A stretch of DNA of 64,000 bases from Pseudomonas flexibilis (lineage in GTDB: Bacteria; Pseudomonadota; Gammaproteobacteria; Pseudomonadales; Pseudomonadaceae): NCBI RefSeq assembly GCF_000802425.1, contig NZ_JRUD01000016.1, positions 1-64,000 of the forward strand, read 5' to 3'. A program made the translations under genes and the position numbers. This document shows positions 37,573-48,269 of the stretch, one piece after another. The notes beneath the pieces are model-generated. The model was not told the origin of the DNA and ran no database searches. It saw only the letters and a list, made by a program, of their open reading frames with translations. Every line of letters starts with the position of its first letter. Position 1 is the stretch's first letter.

Positions 37573-37608
37573 AGGCGGCCACGACCACCCGGTCTGGCCG
37601 CCTTTTTC
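37573..37608 (+). terminator. Terminator of int
   Basis: AGGCGGCC/GGCCGCCT stem with a 15-nt loop and a T-run, just behind int. Confidence 0.8.
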
Positions 37609-37639
37609 ATGCCCGCTCGGCACCGCCCGGGCAGGCGCT

Positions 37640-37659
37640 GTTCCCATATTCGTTCCCAG
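37640..37659 (+). repeat. Paired GTTCCCA repeats, right att arm
   Basis: GTTCCCA at 37640-37646 and 37652-37658, a 12-bp period, about 60 bp inside attR. They mirror the pair at 2612-2631 and share TTCCCA with the lysogeny operators. Confidence 0.5.
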
Positions 37660-37718
37660 CGGCGACGGTTCTTAAAAATGTCTTTGAAAATCAGTGTCTT
37701 AGGAACGAAGCGCGGAGG

Positions 37719-37746
37719 GTTCGAGTCTCTCCGTCCGCACCATCTC
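37719..37746 (+). other. attR core (28-bp direct repeat, right copy)
   Basis: Identical to 2496-2523; it contains only the 3' end of tRNA-Leu and not the whole gene. Between it and cysS (37747-37900) no gene is seen. Confidence 0.93.
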
Positions 37747-37855
37747 CTTTCGCAGCACTTGCCCAAAGCCTAAGAATCAGGCTGACCGGGCACCCTCCTC
37801 TGATAACTGAATTACTGCCGGGCACCTCCGCCGAGGCCCGCTTTGTGTATGACAT

Positions 37856-37885
37856 AAAAAGGCCGCTCACGAGAGCGGCCTTTTG
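37856..37885 (-). terminator. Terminator of cysS
   Basis: GGCCGCTC-ACGA-GAGCGGCC with an A-run on one side and a T-run on the other, 20 bp from the cysS stop; usable in both directions. Confidence 0.88.
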
Positions 37886-37900
37886 CATTGCAGCGGCGAG

Positions 37901-39286
<1,386 letters not shown>

Positions 39287-39287
39287 A

Positions 39288-40955
39288 TCAGGCTCCCCAG
39301 GAGTCGCGCAGCGTCACGGTGCGATTGAAGACCGGCGCCCCAGGCGTCGAGTCGCGACGGTCCACGCAGAAGTAGCCCTCACGCTCGAACTGGAAACGCT
39401 CTTCGGCCACCGCACTGGCCAGCGACGGCTCGGCGCGGCAGCCCTTGAGCACCACCAGGGATTCCGGGTTGATGTTGTCCAGGAAGCTGCCGCCCTCCTC
39501 GGTCTTTTCCGGATTCGGCGAACGGAACAGGCGGTCGTACAGGCGCACCTCACACTCGACGCTTTCGGCGGCCGGCACCCAGTGGATCACGCCCTTGACC
39601 TTGCGGCCTTCCGGGTTCTTGCCCAGGGTGTTTTCGTCGTAGGAGCAACGCAGTTCGACGATGTTGCCCTCAGCGTCCTTGATCGCCTCGTCGGCGCGGA
39701 TCACGTAGCTGCCACGCAGGCGCACCTCGCCGCCCGGGATCAGGCGCTTGTAGCCGGCCGGCGGCACTTCTTCGAAATCGCTCGCGTCGATGTAGATCTC
39801 GCGGGAGAACGGCAGAACGCGCACGCCCATGTCCAGCTTCGGATGGCGCGGCAGCTCGAGGTTCTCGACCTGGCCTTCCGGATAGTTGGTAATCACCACC
39901 TTCAGTGGCTTGAGCACACACATGGCGCGCGCAGCGTTGGCATCCAGGTCTTCACGAATGGCGAATTCCAGCATGCCAATGTCCACCAGGCCGCCCGCGC
40001 GGTTGACGCCGATCATGTCGCAGAAGTTGCGGATCGAGGCCGGGGTATAGCCACGGCGGCGGAAGCCGGACAGCGTGGACATGCGCGGGTCGTCCCAGCC
40101 ATTCACGTGGCCTTCATCGACCAGTTGCTTGAGCTTGCGCTTGCTGGTGATGGTGTAGTTCAGGTTCAGGCGCGCGAATTCGTACTGGCGCGGCTTGGCC
40201 GGCACCGGCAGGTTGTCCAGGAACCACTCGTAGAGCGGGCGGTGATCCTCGAACTCCAGGGTGCAGATCGAGTGGGTGATGCCTTCGATGGCGTCCGACT
40301 GGCCGTGGGTGAAGTCATAGCTCGGATAGATGCACCACTTGTCGCCGGTCTGGTGGTGGTGGGCATGACGGATGCGGTAGAGGATCGGGTCGCGCAGGTT
40401 CATGTTCGGCGAAGCCATGTCGATCTTCGCACGCAGCGCACGTGCGCCATCCGGGAACTCGCCAGCCTTCATGCGCGCGAACAGGTCGAGGTTTTCCTCC
40501 ACCGAGCGCTCACGGAACGGACTGTTCCGACCCGGCTCCGTCAGACTGCCGCGGTATTCGCGGGCCTCGTCGGGGGACAGGTCACAGACATAGGCCTTGC
40601 CGGCCTTGATCAGATGGATCGCCCAGTCGTGCAGTTGCTCGAAGTAGTCCGACGCGTAATGTTCCTCGCCGGCCCACTGAAAGCCCAGCCAGCGCACGTC
40701 TTCCTTGATCGCATCGATGTATTCCTGGTCTTCCTTGGCCGGGTTGGTGTCGTCGAAGCGCAGGTTGCACTGGCCGCCAAACTCTTCGGCCAGGCCGAAG
40801 TTCAGACAGATCGACTTGGCATGACCGATATGCAGGTAACCGTTGGGCTCCGGCGGGAAGCGGGTAATGATCGTGCTGTGCTTGCCGCTGTCCAGGTCAG
40901 CCTGAACGATGGGACGGAGAAAATTCGCGGCGGCGGGAATCTCGGGCTTGCTCAT
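39288..40955 (-). CDS. glnS: Glutaminyl-tRNA synthetase
   Basis: 555 aa. HIGH motif as HIGHAKS, KMSKS-equivalent SKRKL, and typical [14 protein letters not shown] and C-terminal anticodon-binding beta-barrels. Start taken at MSKPEIP with AAGGAT upstream; the long upstream open frame overlaps ppiB on the opposite strand and is not coding. Confidence 0.98.
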   Translation of the reverse strand: MSKPEIPAAANFLRPIVQADLDSGKHSTIITRFPPEPNGYLHIGHAKSICLNFGLAEEFGGQCNLRFDDTNPAKEDQEYIDAIKEDVRWLGFQWAGEEHYASDYFEQLHDWAIHLIKAGKAYVCDLSPDEAREYRGSLTEPGRNSPFRERSVEENLDLFARMKAGEFPDGARALRAKIDMASPNMNLRDPILYRIRHAHHHQTGDKWCIYPSYDFTHGQSDAIEGITHSICTLEFEDHRPLYEWFLDNLPVPAKPRQYEFARLNLNYTITSKRKLKQLVDEGHVNGWDDPRMSTLSGFRRRGYTPASIRNFCDMIGVNRAGGLVDIGMLEFAIREDLDANAARAMCVLKPLKVVITNYPEGQVENLELPRHPKLDMGVRVLPFSREIYIDASDFEEVPPAGYKRLIPGGEVRLRGSYVIRADEAIKDAEGNIVELRCSYDENTLGKNPEGRKVKGVIHWVPAAESVECEVRLYDRLFRSPNPEKTEEGGSFLDNINPESLVVLKGCRAEPSLASAVAEERFQFEREGYFCVDRRDSTPGAPVFNRTVTLRDSWGA

Positions 40956-41075
40956 GGGATCCTTGGACTGACTGCTGCGCGGCCCCGGGTAGGCCGAGCA
41001 AAATAAACGCCGTATCATAGCCGAGCTGTCATACACCTGACAGACCTCACTCCCCTGCGACAGAGAGCCCTTGTC

Positions 41076-41570
41076 ATGATCAAGCTGCACACCAATCACG
41101 GCACCATCACCCTGCAACTGTTCGCCGACAAGGCGCCGGAAACCGTAGCCAACTTCATCCAGTACGTGAAGGATGGCCATTACGACAACACCATCTTCCA
41201 CCGCGTGATCGGCAACTTCATGATCCAGGGCGGCGGCTTCGAACCCGGCATGAAGCAGAAGTCCACCCGCGCCCCCATCAAGAACGAAGCCAACAACGGT
41301 CTTTCCAACAAGACCGGCACCATCGCCATGGCACGTACCATGGAGCCGCACTCCGCCTCCGCGCAGTTCTTCATCAACGTCAAGGACAACGACTTCCTCG
41401 ATCACACTGCGCCGACCGTACAGGGCTGGGGCTATGCGGTCTTCGGTGAAGTGGTCGAGGGCATGGATGTGGTCAACAAGATCAAGGCAGTGCAAACCAC
41501 CATGCGTGGCGGCCACCAGGACGTGCCGGTCGACGACGTGATCATCGAGCGTGCCGAAGTCACCGAATGA
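41076..41570 (+). CDS. ppiB: Peptidyl-prolyl cis-trans isomerase B (cyclophilin)
   Basis: 164 aa, cytoplasmic cyclophilin without signal peptide. Contains [13 protein letters not shown] (catalytic Arg) and [13 protein letters not shown]. Divergent from glnS; its stop overlaps the lpxH start (ATGA). Confidence 0.97.
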   Translation: MIKLHTNHGTITLQLFADKAPETVANFIQYVKDGHYDNTIFHRVIGNFMIQGGGFEPGMKQKSTRAPIKNEANNGLSNKTGTIAMARTMEPHSASAQFFINVKDNDFLDHTAPTVQGWGYAVFGEVVEGMDVVNKIKAVQTTMRGGHQDVPVDDVIIERAEVTE

Positions 41571-42292
41571 TCCTGCTGATCTCCGATCTGCATCTTGAAG
41601 AGGAACGCCCGGACATCACCCGGGCGTTTCTGCGTTTTCTGCGGGAACGCGCGGTGCAGGCCGACGCCCTGTATATCCTCGGCGACTTCTTCGAGGTCTG
41701 GATCGGCGATGACGGCATGACGCCCTTCCAGCACCAGATTGCCGCCGCCCTGCACGAGCTGAGCCAAACCGGCACACGCATCTTCCTGATGCACGGCAAC
41801 CGCGACTTCATGATCGGCCGGGCGTTCTGCCGCGAGGCGGGCTGCACGCTGCTGAAGGACCCCAGCGTCATCACGCTGGAGAGCGAGCGGGTGCTGCTCA
41901 TGCACGGCGACAGCCTGTGCACCGCCGATGAAGCCTACATGCGCATGCGCCGCATCCTGCGCAATCCGCTGGCGTTATTCATCCTGCGCCACCTGCCGCT
42001 GAGCAAGCGCCGCCAACTGGCGCGCAAGCTGCGCAATGAAAGCCGGGCACAGACCCGCATGAAGACCGCCGAAATCACCGATGTAACACCGGCGGAGGTC
42101 GAGCGAGTGATGTCCGAGCACGGCGTACGCACGCTGATTCATGGCCATACCCACCGACCCGACGTCCATACGCTCTCGGTGAATGGGCAGGACGCTCAGC
42201 GTATCGTGCTGGGCGACTGGGACAGGCAGGGCTGGGCCCTGCAGATCGACGGCAACGGACGGAGACAGGCGCCCTTCCCGCTGGAGGCGTAA
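41567..42292 (+). CDS. lpxH: UDP-2,3-diacylglucosamine diphosphatase
   Basis: 241 aa metallophosphoesterase: [36 protein letters not shown] and HGHTHRP motifs bind the two metals. It makes lipid X in lipid A synthesis at the inner membrane. Coupled to ppiB. Confidence 0.97.
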   Translation: MILLISDLHLEEERPDITRAFLRFLRERAVQADALYILGDFFEVWIGDDGMTPFQHQIAAALHELSQTGTRIFLMHGNRDFMIGRAFCREAGCTLLKDPSVITLESERVLLMHGDSLCTADEAYMRMRRILRNPLALFILRHLPLSKRRQLARKLRNESRAQTRMKTAEITDVTPAEVERVMSEHGVRTLIHGHTHRPDVHTLSVNGQDAQRIVLGDWDRQGWALQIDGNGRRQAPFPLEA

Positions 42293-42319
42293 GCCGGACC
42301 CTGCGTCCGGCCGCTGCCC

Positions 42320-42922
42320 TTAAGCCGGCACGCCGCTGTGAAAGCGGAATTCCGCGTCGGGGCTTTCGATCAGCTCCCGCTCCAGTTCGCGGAAGCGCTC
42401 GACCGAGCGCTCCACATCGGCCGGCTCGCCGAACTGATAGGCGAACTTCAGATAATTCTGGTAATGCCGCGACTCGGACTGCAGCAAGCCGGCGTAGAAC
42501 TTGGCCAGCTCCAGGTCCAGATGCGGCACCAGTGCCTCGAAGCGCTCACAGCTTCGCGCCTCGATATAGGCACCCACTACCAGTGTGTCGATCAGCTTGT
42601 GCGGCTCCGACGTGCGTACCCCGGCACGCAGCCCGGAGGCATAGCGACTGGCGGACACCGGTCGGACCTCGACCTTGCGCTTCTTGAGGATGCGCAGCAC
42701 CTGCTCGTGGTGCACCAGCTCTTCGCGCGCCAGCCGCGACATGTAGTTGACCAGATCCAGGCGCTGGTTGTACTTGGCGATCAGGCTCAGCGCGGTCGAA
42801 GCGGCCTTGAACTCGCAGTTCTTGTGATCGATCAGCAGGATGTCCTGGTGTTGCAGCGCCATCGCCACCCAGGCATCCGGCGTGCGGCAACCCAGGAATG
42901 CATGAATTTCCGGCAAGTTCAT
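42320..42922 (-). CDS. miaE: tRNA-(ms2io6A)-hydroxylase
   Basis: 200 aa from MNLPEIHAFLGCRTPDAW, preceded by GGGAGGT; the longer frame to 43018 is not needed. A ferritin-like di-iron fold is shown by AREELVHHEQVL and ESRHYQNYL. It hydroxylates the isopentenyl group of modified A37 in tRNAs reading UNN codons. Convergent with lpxH. Confidence 0.95.
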   Translation of the reverse strand: MNLPEIHAFLGCRTPDAWVAMALQHQDILLIDHKNCEFKAASTALSLIAKYNQRLDLVNYMSRLAREELVHHEQVLRILKKRKVEVRPVSASRYASGLRAGVRTSEPHKLIDTLVVGAYIEARSCERFEALVPHLDLELAKFYAGLLQSESRHYQNYLKFAYQFGEPADVERSVERFRELERELIESPDAEFRFHSGVPA

Positions 42923-43127
42923 CAGCACCTCCCGCTCGGCATGCGCGGGATGGACAAAGCTGAATCCAGGACTCGATTTGGGGACATTACGCTCGGCTCG
43001 ACAGCGAAAACGGCGCATTATACGACCGCACGCCCGTCCAGCCAGCGCCCGCGCTTGACCCAGGTCAGCGGCATGGGCCGACGAGGCGGCTACAGTTCAG
43101 CCAGGCACACCGCAAAGGAGCACACAT

Positions 43128-43991
43128 ATGCAAGCGATCCGCAGCATTCTGGTCGTCATCCAGCCCGATCTTCCGGAACAGCTCGCGCTGAAGCGCGCCC
43201 AGCTGATTGCCAGCGTGACCCAGTCGCATCTGCATCTGCTGATCTGCGCGGAGCCCGCTCAGAACCACGCCGCCCTGCTCGACACGCTGACCAAAACGCT
43301 CACCGACGAGGGATACTCCGTCACCGCCCAACAAGCCTGGCAGGACGGCCCGCACCAGACCGTGATCGCCGTGCAGCAGGCCGAAGGGTGCGCACTGGTG
43401 ATCAAGCAGCACCGCCGCGACAGCCTGTTGAAGAAGGCCTTCCTGACTCCGGAAGACTGGAAACTGCTGCGCTACTGCCCCTGCCCGGTGCTGATGGTCA
43501 AGAACGACCAGCCCTGGACCGGCCGTGCCATCCTCGCCGCCGTGGATGTCGGCAACTCCGACAGCGAGCACCAGACGCTGCACACCGGCATCGTTGGCCA
43601 TGCCAGCGACATCGCCCGCCTGTGCCAGGGCGAGCTGCACGTTCTCAGCGCCCACCCCTCCCCCATGCTCTCGGCGGCCGACCCGACCTTCCAGCTCAAG
43701 GAAACCATCGAGCAGCGCTACCGCGAGGCCTGCCGCAGGTTCCAGGACGAATACGAAGTTCCGGACAGCCACCTGCATATCCAGGAAGGACCGGCGGACG
43801 TACTGATCCCCAAGACCGCCCACGCGCTCAACGCAGCGGTGACCGTAATCGGCACCGTGGCCCGTACCGGCCTGGCGGGCGCCCTGATGGGCAATACCGC
43901 AGAGGTGGTGCTGGACTCACTGGAAAGCGACGTGCTGGTACTCAAGCCGGAAGACATCATTCAGCACCTGGAAACCCTGCTGCAGCGCTGA
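43128..43991 (+). CDS. Tandem universal stress protein
   Basis: 287 aa with two UspA-like halves (about 1-140 and 145-280). The second half ends GTVARTGLAGALMGNTAEVV, the nucleotide-binding G-X2-G-X9-G(S/T) type region. AAAGGAG precedes the ATG. Usp proteins help survival in stationary phase or anaerobiosis; the exact role is not visible. Confidence 0.9.
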   Translation: MQAIRSILVVIQPDLPEQLALKRAQLIASVTQSHLHLLICAEPAQNHAALLDTLTKTLTDEGYSVTAQQAWQDGPHQTVIAVQQAEGCALVIKQHRRDSLLKKAFLTPEDWKLLRYCPCPVLMVKNDQPWTGRAILAAVDVGNSDSEHQTLHTGIVGHASDIARLCQGELHVLSAHPSPMLSAADPTFQLKETIEQRYREACRRFQDEYEVPDSHLHIQEGPADVLIPKTAHALNAAVTVIGTVARTGLAGALMGNTAEVVLDSLESDVLVLKPEDIIQHLETLLQR

Positions 43992-43995
43992 AGCC

Positions 43996-44445
43996 TCAGG
44001 CCTGCCCACCGGCTTCCTGCCGGCGGCGGGCCTCGGAGAGCGCATAGAACTCCTCATCGATCGCATCGCGCAGCGCTGTCAGCGTCCATTCGCCGTAAGC
44101 CGGCTGCAGCGCCAACCCGTAGGCGTCCAGGCGGCGGATATGCCGGGCGCCATGGGCCAGCAGCTGATAGGCCCAGCAGTAGGGCGACAGCTGCGGCACA
44201 AAGCGGATCTGCCGCCGCTCCAGCTGATGACGCAACAGTTGCGCATCCTGGATCACCAGCTTTTTCTCCATCACCCGCACCAGCAATTGCTCGAGTCGCC
44301 CCCATACCTGTGCCTTGCGGGACTCGTCGTACGCGTTCCAGTCGACGATCTCGTGCAGGAAGCGCTTGCAACCCCGGCACACCAGGTCGCCAAACACTGT
44401 GGAGCAGCGTCCGACACAGGGTGTGGGCAGGCGGGAATCGGACAT
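43996..44445 (-). CDS. DUF1289-containing protein
   Basis: 149 aa. The N-terminus TPCVGRCSTVFGDLVCRGC carries the Cys motif of DUF1289, a likely small metal site; the rest is helical and unlike a known enzyme. Convergent with the usp gene, four bases apart. Confidence 0.88.
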   Translation of the reverse strand: MSDSRLPTPCVGRCSTVFGDLVCRGCKRFLHEIVDWNAYDESRKAQVWGRLEQLLVRVMEKKLVIQDAQLLRHQLERRQIRFVPQLSPYCWAYQLLAHGARHIRRLDAYGLALQPAYGEWTLTALRDAIDEEFYALSEARRRQEAGGQA

Positions 44446-44554
44446 GGCGAAGACCGGGTGGCGGCTTGCGGGGCGGGCATCTTAGCCCTTTGTCTAACCC
44501 GGGTCACCCCGGCTTGTAGTGGCTGCGCGACTTACTTTCACAGCGCCTTTCCAG

Positions 44555-44560
44555 TAGAAT
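44555..44560 (+). promoter_or_regulatory. Candidate -10 box of acnB
   Basis: TAGAAT upstream of the structured leader; no good -35 is seen at 17 bp (TTACTT only). If right, the acnB leader is about 250 nt long. Confidence 0.3.
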
Positions 44561-44592
44561 CCATCCGCCGTTTTTGGCATCACCAACCGCCG

Positions 44593-44702
44593 GAAGCTGT
44601 TTTCAAAGCGTCACGAGCACAGTCGAACCGAGCGGGACGAGAACCTCATCGCAGCGCTTCCTCGCTTCGTCCCCCTTGGCGTAAAACTTTGAAAGCAGCT
44701 TC
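44593..44702 (+). ncRNA. Large hairpin in the acnB 5' leader
   Basis: GAAGCTGTTTTCAAAG (44593-44608) pairs with CTTTGAAAGCAGCTTC (44687-44702): 16 pairs with one G-U and no bulge. Inside, GGGACGA (44634-44640) pairs with TCGTCCC further on. The 370 bp between the DUF1289 gene and acnB hold no gene, so this is a leader RNA element or a small RNA. Regulatory role not shown. Confidence 0.5.
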
Positions 44703-44815
44703 TTGAGGGGAAATCTCGCAGCCCAGGCAAAGCCGCCCATAAAGCGGTGGAGTGCAGGCTCGAGGTTCCCGGGATGAGTGTCCCGGCCCATGGGACCACT
44801 GATGAGGTAATAACT

Positions 44816-47425
44816 GTGCTTGAAGCCTACCGCAAACACGTAGCAGAGCGCGCCGCCCAAGGCGTCGTGCCTCAGCCGCTGAACGCCGAACAAACCGCAG
44901 GCCTGGTCGAGCTGCTGAAGAACCCGCCGGCTGGCGAAGAAGCCTTCCTGGTTGACCTGATCACCAACCGCGTCCCCGCGGGCGTCGACGAAGCCGCCTA
45001 CGTCAAGGCCGGATTCCTTTCCGCCATCGCCAAGGGCGAAGCCAAGTCTCCGCTGATCAGCAAGCAGCGCGCCGTTGAGCTGCTGGGCACCATGCAGGGC
45101 GGCTACAACATCGCCACCCTGGTCGAGCTGCTGGACGATGCCGAACTGGCCAACGTGACCGCCGAACAACTGAAGCACACCCTGCTGATGTTCGACGCCT
45201 TCCACGACGTGGCCGAACGTGCCAAGAAGGGCAACGCCGCCGCCAAGGCCGTGCTGCAGTCCTGGGCCGACGGCGAATGGTTCCAGAACCGTCCGGCCGT
45301 TGCCGAAAAGATCACCCTGTCCGTATTTAAGGTCACCGGCGAAACCAACACCGACGACCTGTCCCCGGCTCCGGACGCCTGGTCCCGCCCGGACATCCCG
45401 CTGCACGCCCTGGCCATGCTGAAGATGGCCCGCGACGGCATCAACCCGGACGTTCCCGGCTCCGTCGGCCCCATCAAGCAGATGGAAGCGCTGAAGGCCA
45501 AGGGCTTCCCGGTCGCCTACGTCGGCGACGTGGTCGGTACCGGTTCTTCCCGCAAGTCCGCCACCAACTCCGTGCTGTGGTTCTTCGGTGACGACATCCC
45601 CTACGTGCCGAACAAGCGCGCCGGTGGTTTCTGCTTCGGCACCAAGATCGCCCCGATCTTCTACAACACCATGGAAGACGCCGGCGCCCTGCCGATCGAA
45701 TTCGACTGCACCAACCTGGCCATGGGCGACGTCATCGACGTGTACCCGTACAAGGGCGAAGTCCGTCGTCACGACAGCAACGAGCTGGTCACCACCTTCC
45801 AGCTGAAGACCGACGTGCTGCTGGACGAAGTCCGCGCTGGCGGCCGTATCCCGCTGATCATCGGCCGCGGCCTGACCGAGAAGGCTCGCGCCGAGCTGGG
45901 TCTGGCTCCGTCCACCCTGTTCAAGAAGCCGGAAGCGCCGGCTGACAGCGGCAAGGGCTTCACCCTCGCCCAGAAGATGGTCGGCCGCGCCTGCGGTCTG
46001 CCGGAAGGCAAGGGCGTGCGCCCGGGCACCTACTGCGAACCGAAGATGACCACCGTCGGTTCCCAGGACACCACCGGCCCGATGACCCGCGACGAGCTGA
46101 AGGACCTGGCGTGCCTGGGCTTCTCCGCCGACCTGGTGATGCAGTCCTTCTGCCACACCGCCGCCTATCCGAAGCCCATCGACGTCACCACTCACCACAC
46201 CCTGCCCGACTTCATCATGAACCGTGGCGGTGTGTCCCTGCGCCCGGGTGATGGCATCATCCACAGCTGGCTGAACCGCATGCTGCTGCCGGACACCGTC
46301 GGTACCGGTGGCGACTCCCACACTCGCTTCCCGATCGGCATCTCCTTCCCGGCCGGTTCCGGCCTGGTAGCCTTCGCCGCCGCCACCGGGGTCATGCCGC
46401 TGGACATGCCGGAATCCGTGCTGGTGCGCTTCAAGGGCAAGATGCAGCCCGGTATCACCCTGCGTGACCTGGTGCATGCCATCCCCTACTACGCCATTCA
46501 GCAGGGCCTGCTGACTGTCGAGAAGAAGGGCAAGAAGAACATCTTCTCCGGCCGCATCCTGGAAATCGAAGGCCTGACCGGTCTGACCGTGGAACAAGCC
46601 TTCGAACTGTCCGACGCCTCCGCCGAGCGTTCGGCTGCCGGTTGCACCATCAAGCTGCCGGAAGACTCGATCGCCGAGTACCTGAAGTCCAACATCACCC
46701 TGCTGCGCTGGATGATCAGCGAAGGCTACGGCGATGCCCGCACCCTGGAGCGTCGCGCCAAGGCGATGGAAGCCTGGCTGGCCAAGCCGGAGCTGCTGGA
46801 AGCCGACAAGGACGCCGAATACGCGGCCGTCATCGAGATCGACCTGAACGAAGTGAAGGAACCGATCCTGTGCGCCCCGAACGATCCGGACGACGCTCGT
46901 CTGCTGTCCACCGTGGCCGGCGACAAGATCGACGAAGTGTTCATCGGTTCCTGCATGACCAACATCGGTCACTTCCGCGCTGCCGGTAAACTGCTGGACA
47001 AGGTCAAGGGTGGCATTCCGACCCGTCTGTGGCTGGCACCGCCGACCAAGATGGACGCCCACCAGCTGACCGAAGAAGGCTACTACGGCATTTACGGCAA
47101 GGCCGGTGCCCGCATGGAAATGCCGGGCTGCTCGCTGTGCATGGGTAACCAGGCGCGCGTACAGACCGGCTCCACCGTGGTCTCCACCTCGACCCGTAAC
47201 TTCCCGAACCGTCTGGGCGATGCCACCAACGTGTACCTGGCTTCTGCCGAACTGGCAGCGGTCGCCTCGATCATCGGCAAGCTGCCGACCGTCGAGGAGT
47301 ACATGGCCTACGCGAAGGACATCGACAGCATGGCTGCCGATATCTACCGCTACCTGAGCTTCGACCAGATCGCCGAGTTCCGCGAAGCCGCGGCCAACGC
47401 GAAGATCCCGGTCGTTCAGGCCTAA
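44816..47425 (+). CDS. acnB: Aconitate hydratase B
   Basis: 869 aa from the GTG at 44816 ([16 protein letters not shown]), preceded by GAGGTAA; this gives the usual AcnB length. It converts citrate to isocitrate in the TCA cycle with a 4Fe-4S cluster; the late Cys motif is GCSLCMGNQ with an earlier ligand in [10 protein letters not shown]-type order (HEAT-like domain first) is evident from [19 protein letters not shown] terminator follows. Confidence 0.98.
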   Translation: MLEAYRKHVAERAAQGVVPQPLNAEQTAGLVELLKNPPAGEEAFLVDLITNRVPAGVDEAAYVKAGFLSAIAKGEAKSPLISKQRAVELLGTMQGGYNIATLVELLDDAELANVTAEQLKHTLLMFDAFHDVAERAKKGNAAAKAVLQSWADGEWFQNRPAVAEKITLSVFKVTGETNTDDLSPAPDAWSRPDIPLHALAMLKMARDGINPDVPGSVGPIKQMEALKAKGFPVAYVGDVVGTGSSRKSATNSVLWFFGDDIPYVPNKRAGGFCFGTKIAPIFYNTMEDAGALPIEFDCTNLAMGDVIDVYPYKGEVRRHDSNELVTTFQLKTDVLLDEVRAGGRIPLIIGRGLTEKARAELGLAPSTLFKKPEAPADSGKGFTLAQKMVGRACGLPEGKGVRPGTYCEPKMTTVGSQDTTGPMTRDELKDLACLGFSADLVMQSFCHTAAYPKPIDVTTHHTLPDFIMNRGGVSLRPGDGIIHSWLNRMLLPDTVGTGGDSHTRFPIGISFPAGSGLVAFAAATGVMPLDMPESVLVRFKGKMQPGITLRDLVHAIPYYAIQQGLLTVEKKGKKNIFSGRILEIEGLTGLTVEQAFELSDASAERSAAGCTIKLPEDSIAEYLKSNITLLRWMISEGYGDARTLERRAKAMEAWLAKPELLEADKDAEYAAVIEIDLNEVKEPILCAPNDPDDARLLSTVAGDKIDEVFIGSCMTNIGHFRAAGKLLDKVKGGIPTRLWLAPPTKMDAHQLTEEGYYGIYGKAGARMEMPGCSLCMGNQARVQTGSTVVSTSTRNFPNRLGDATNVYLASAELAAVASIIGKLPTVEEYMAYAKDIDSMAADIYRYLSFDQIAEFREAAANAKIPVVQA

Positions 47426-47443
47426 GCCTTAGCCGGTAACACC

Positions 47444-47478
47444 AAGGGCCCGTGTCGCAAGACACGGGCCCTTTTGTT
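47444..47478 (+). terminator. Terminator of acnB
   Basis: AAGGGCCCGTGTC-GCAA-GACACGGGCCCTT followed by TTGTTT; a 13-bp perfect stem. Confidence 0.92.
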
Positions 47479-47508
47479 TCCAGCGCATCGCGGCTGGAGC
47501 CACCGAAC

Positions 47509-47533
47509 CTGTAGGAGCGACTTCAGTCGCGAC
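47509..47533. repeat. Pseudomonas REP-like element
   Basis: CTGTAGGAGCGACTTCAGTC with inner palindrome GCGACT-TC-AGTCGC, the typical TAGGAGCGA...TCGCGA form of Pseudomonas REP sequences, between two terminators. Confidence 0.65.
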
Positions 47534-47547
47534 TGACGCGCAGGCAT

Positions 47548-47573
47548 GAAAAAGCCCCGCCGAAGCGAGGCTC
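47548..47573 (-). terminator. Terminator of nfuA
   Basis: AAAGCCCCGC-CGAA-GCGAGGCT with one mismatched pair; on the minus strand a T-run follows. It lies 20 bp from the nfuA stop. Confidence 0.7.
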
Positions 47574-47593
47574 TTTAACCGCTACCCTGCCGA

Positions 47594-48178
47594 CTAGTAG
47601 TAAGCGTTCTCGCGATTGCTGTGGTCGGTCACGTCACGCACACCCTTCAGCTCCGGAATGCGCTCCATCAGGGTCTTCTCCACACCATCCTTGAGAGTGG
47701 TATCCACCATGCCGCAACCCTGGCAGCCGCCCCCGAACTGCAGGACGGCAATGCCCTCCTCCACGATGTCCACCAGGCTCACGTTGCCGCCATGGCTGGC
47801 CAGACCGGGATTCACCTCGGTCTGCAGGTAGTAGTTGATGCGCTCGTTGAGCGGGCTATCTTCGCTGATCATCGGCACCTTGGCGTTGGGCGCCTTGATG
47901 GTCAGCTGGCCACCCATGCGGTCGGTGGCGTAATCCACCACGGCGTCTTCCAGGAAGGGCTCGCTGACGGCATCGATCCAGGCGGTGAAACTGGCCAGCG
48001 ACAGCGCGGTGTCCTCGGCCTTCTGCTCGCCGGGCTTGCAATAGGCGATGCAGGTTTCGGCATAGGGAGTGCCCGGCTGGGTGATGAAGACGCGGATACC
48101 GATGCCGGGGGTGTTCTGCTTCTCGAGCAGCTCGGCCAGGTACTTTTCAGCGGATTCGGTGATGGTGATGGTGCTCAT
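47594..48178 (-). CDS. nfuA: Fe-S biogenesis protein NfuA
   Basis: 194 aa. N-terminal degenerate A-type domain (1-100) and C-terminal Nfu domain with [10 protein letters not shown] (C152, C155) that holds a 4Fe-4S cluster shared by a dimer. It delivers clusters to enzymes such as aconitase, encoded next to it on the other strand. Confidence 0.96.
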   Translation of the reverse strand: MSTITITESAEKYLAELLEKQNTPGIGIRVFITQPGTPYAETCIAYCKPGEQKAEDTALSLASFTAWIDAVSEPFLEDAVVDYATDRMGGQLTIKAPNAKVPMISEDSPLNERINYYLQTEVNPGLASHGGNVSLVDIVEEGIAVLQFGGGCQGCGMVDTTLKDGVEKTLMERIPELKGVRDVTDHSNRENAYY

Positions 48179-48269
48179 GGCAACTCCTCGCGTACATGCG
48201 GCGCAGTGTACGCCAAAGGGCTTTGGCGGTTAAGTCCAAGTATTCAAGTCGGATTTGAGCGCCCTCTGG

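Larger units (their letters stand above)
2496..37746. mobile_element. P2/phiCTX-like prophage in tRNA-Leu, about 35.2 kb
   Basis: It is bounded by 28-bp identical direct repeats (2496-2523 and 37719-37746) that include the tRNA-Leu 3' end, with a tyrosine integrase next to the right repeat. It contains a complete P2-type morphogenesis set in P2 order (Q,P,O,N,M,L,X, lysis, R,S,V,W,J,I,H,G,FI,FII,E/E',T,U,D), a repressor switch, an Ogr-type activator and a replication gene. No essential gene appears disrupted, so it may be inducible. The att-cos-moron-Q order at the left end resembles my memory of phiCTX. Confidence 0.96.

Noticed and set aside
37840-37900. A second tRNA-His after the prophage, as I recall for the P. 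aeruginosa cluster
   Set aside because: No cloverleaf is present between attR and cysS, only the cysS terminator.
44603-47062. 819-codon minus-strand open frame opposite acnB
   Set aside because: Antisense of acnB; repetitive Gly/Val/His composition.
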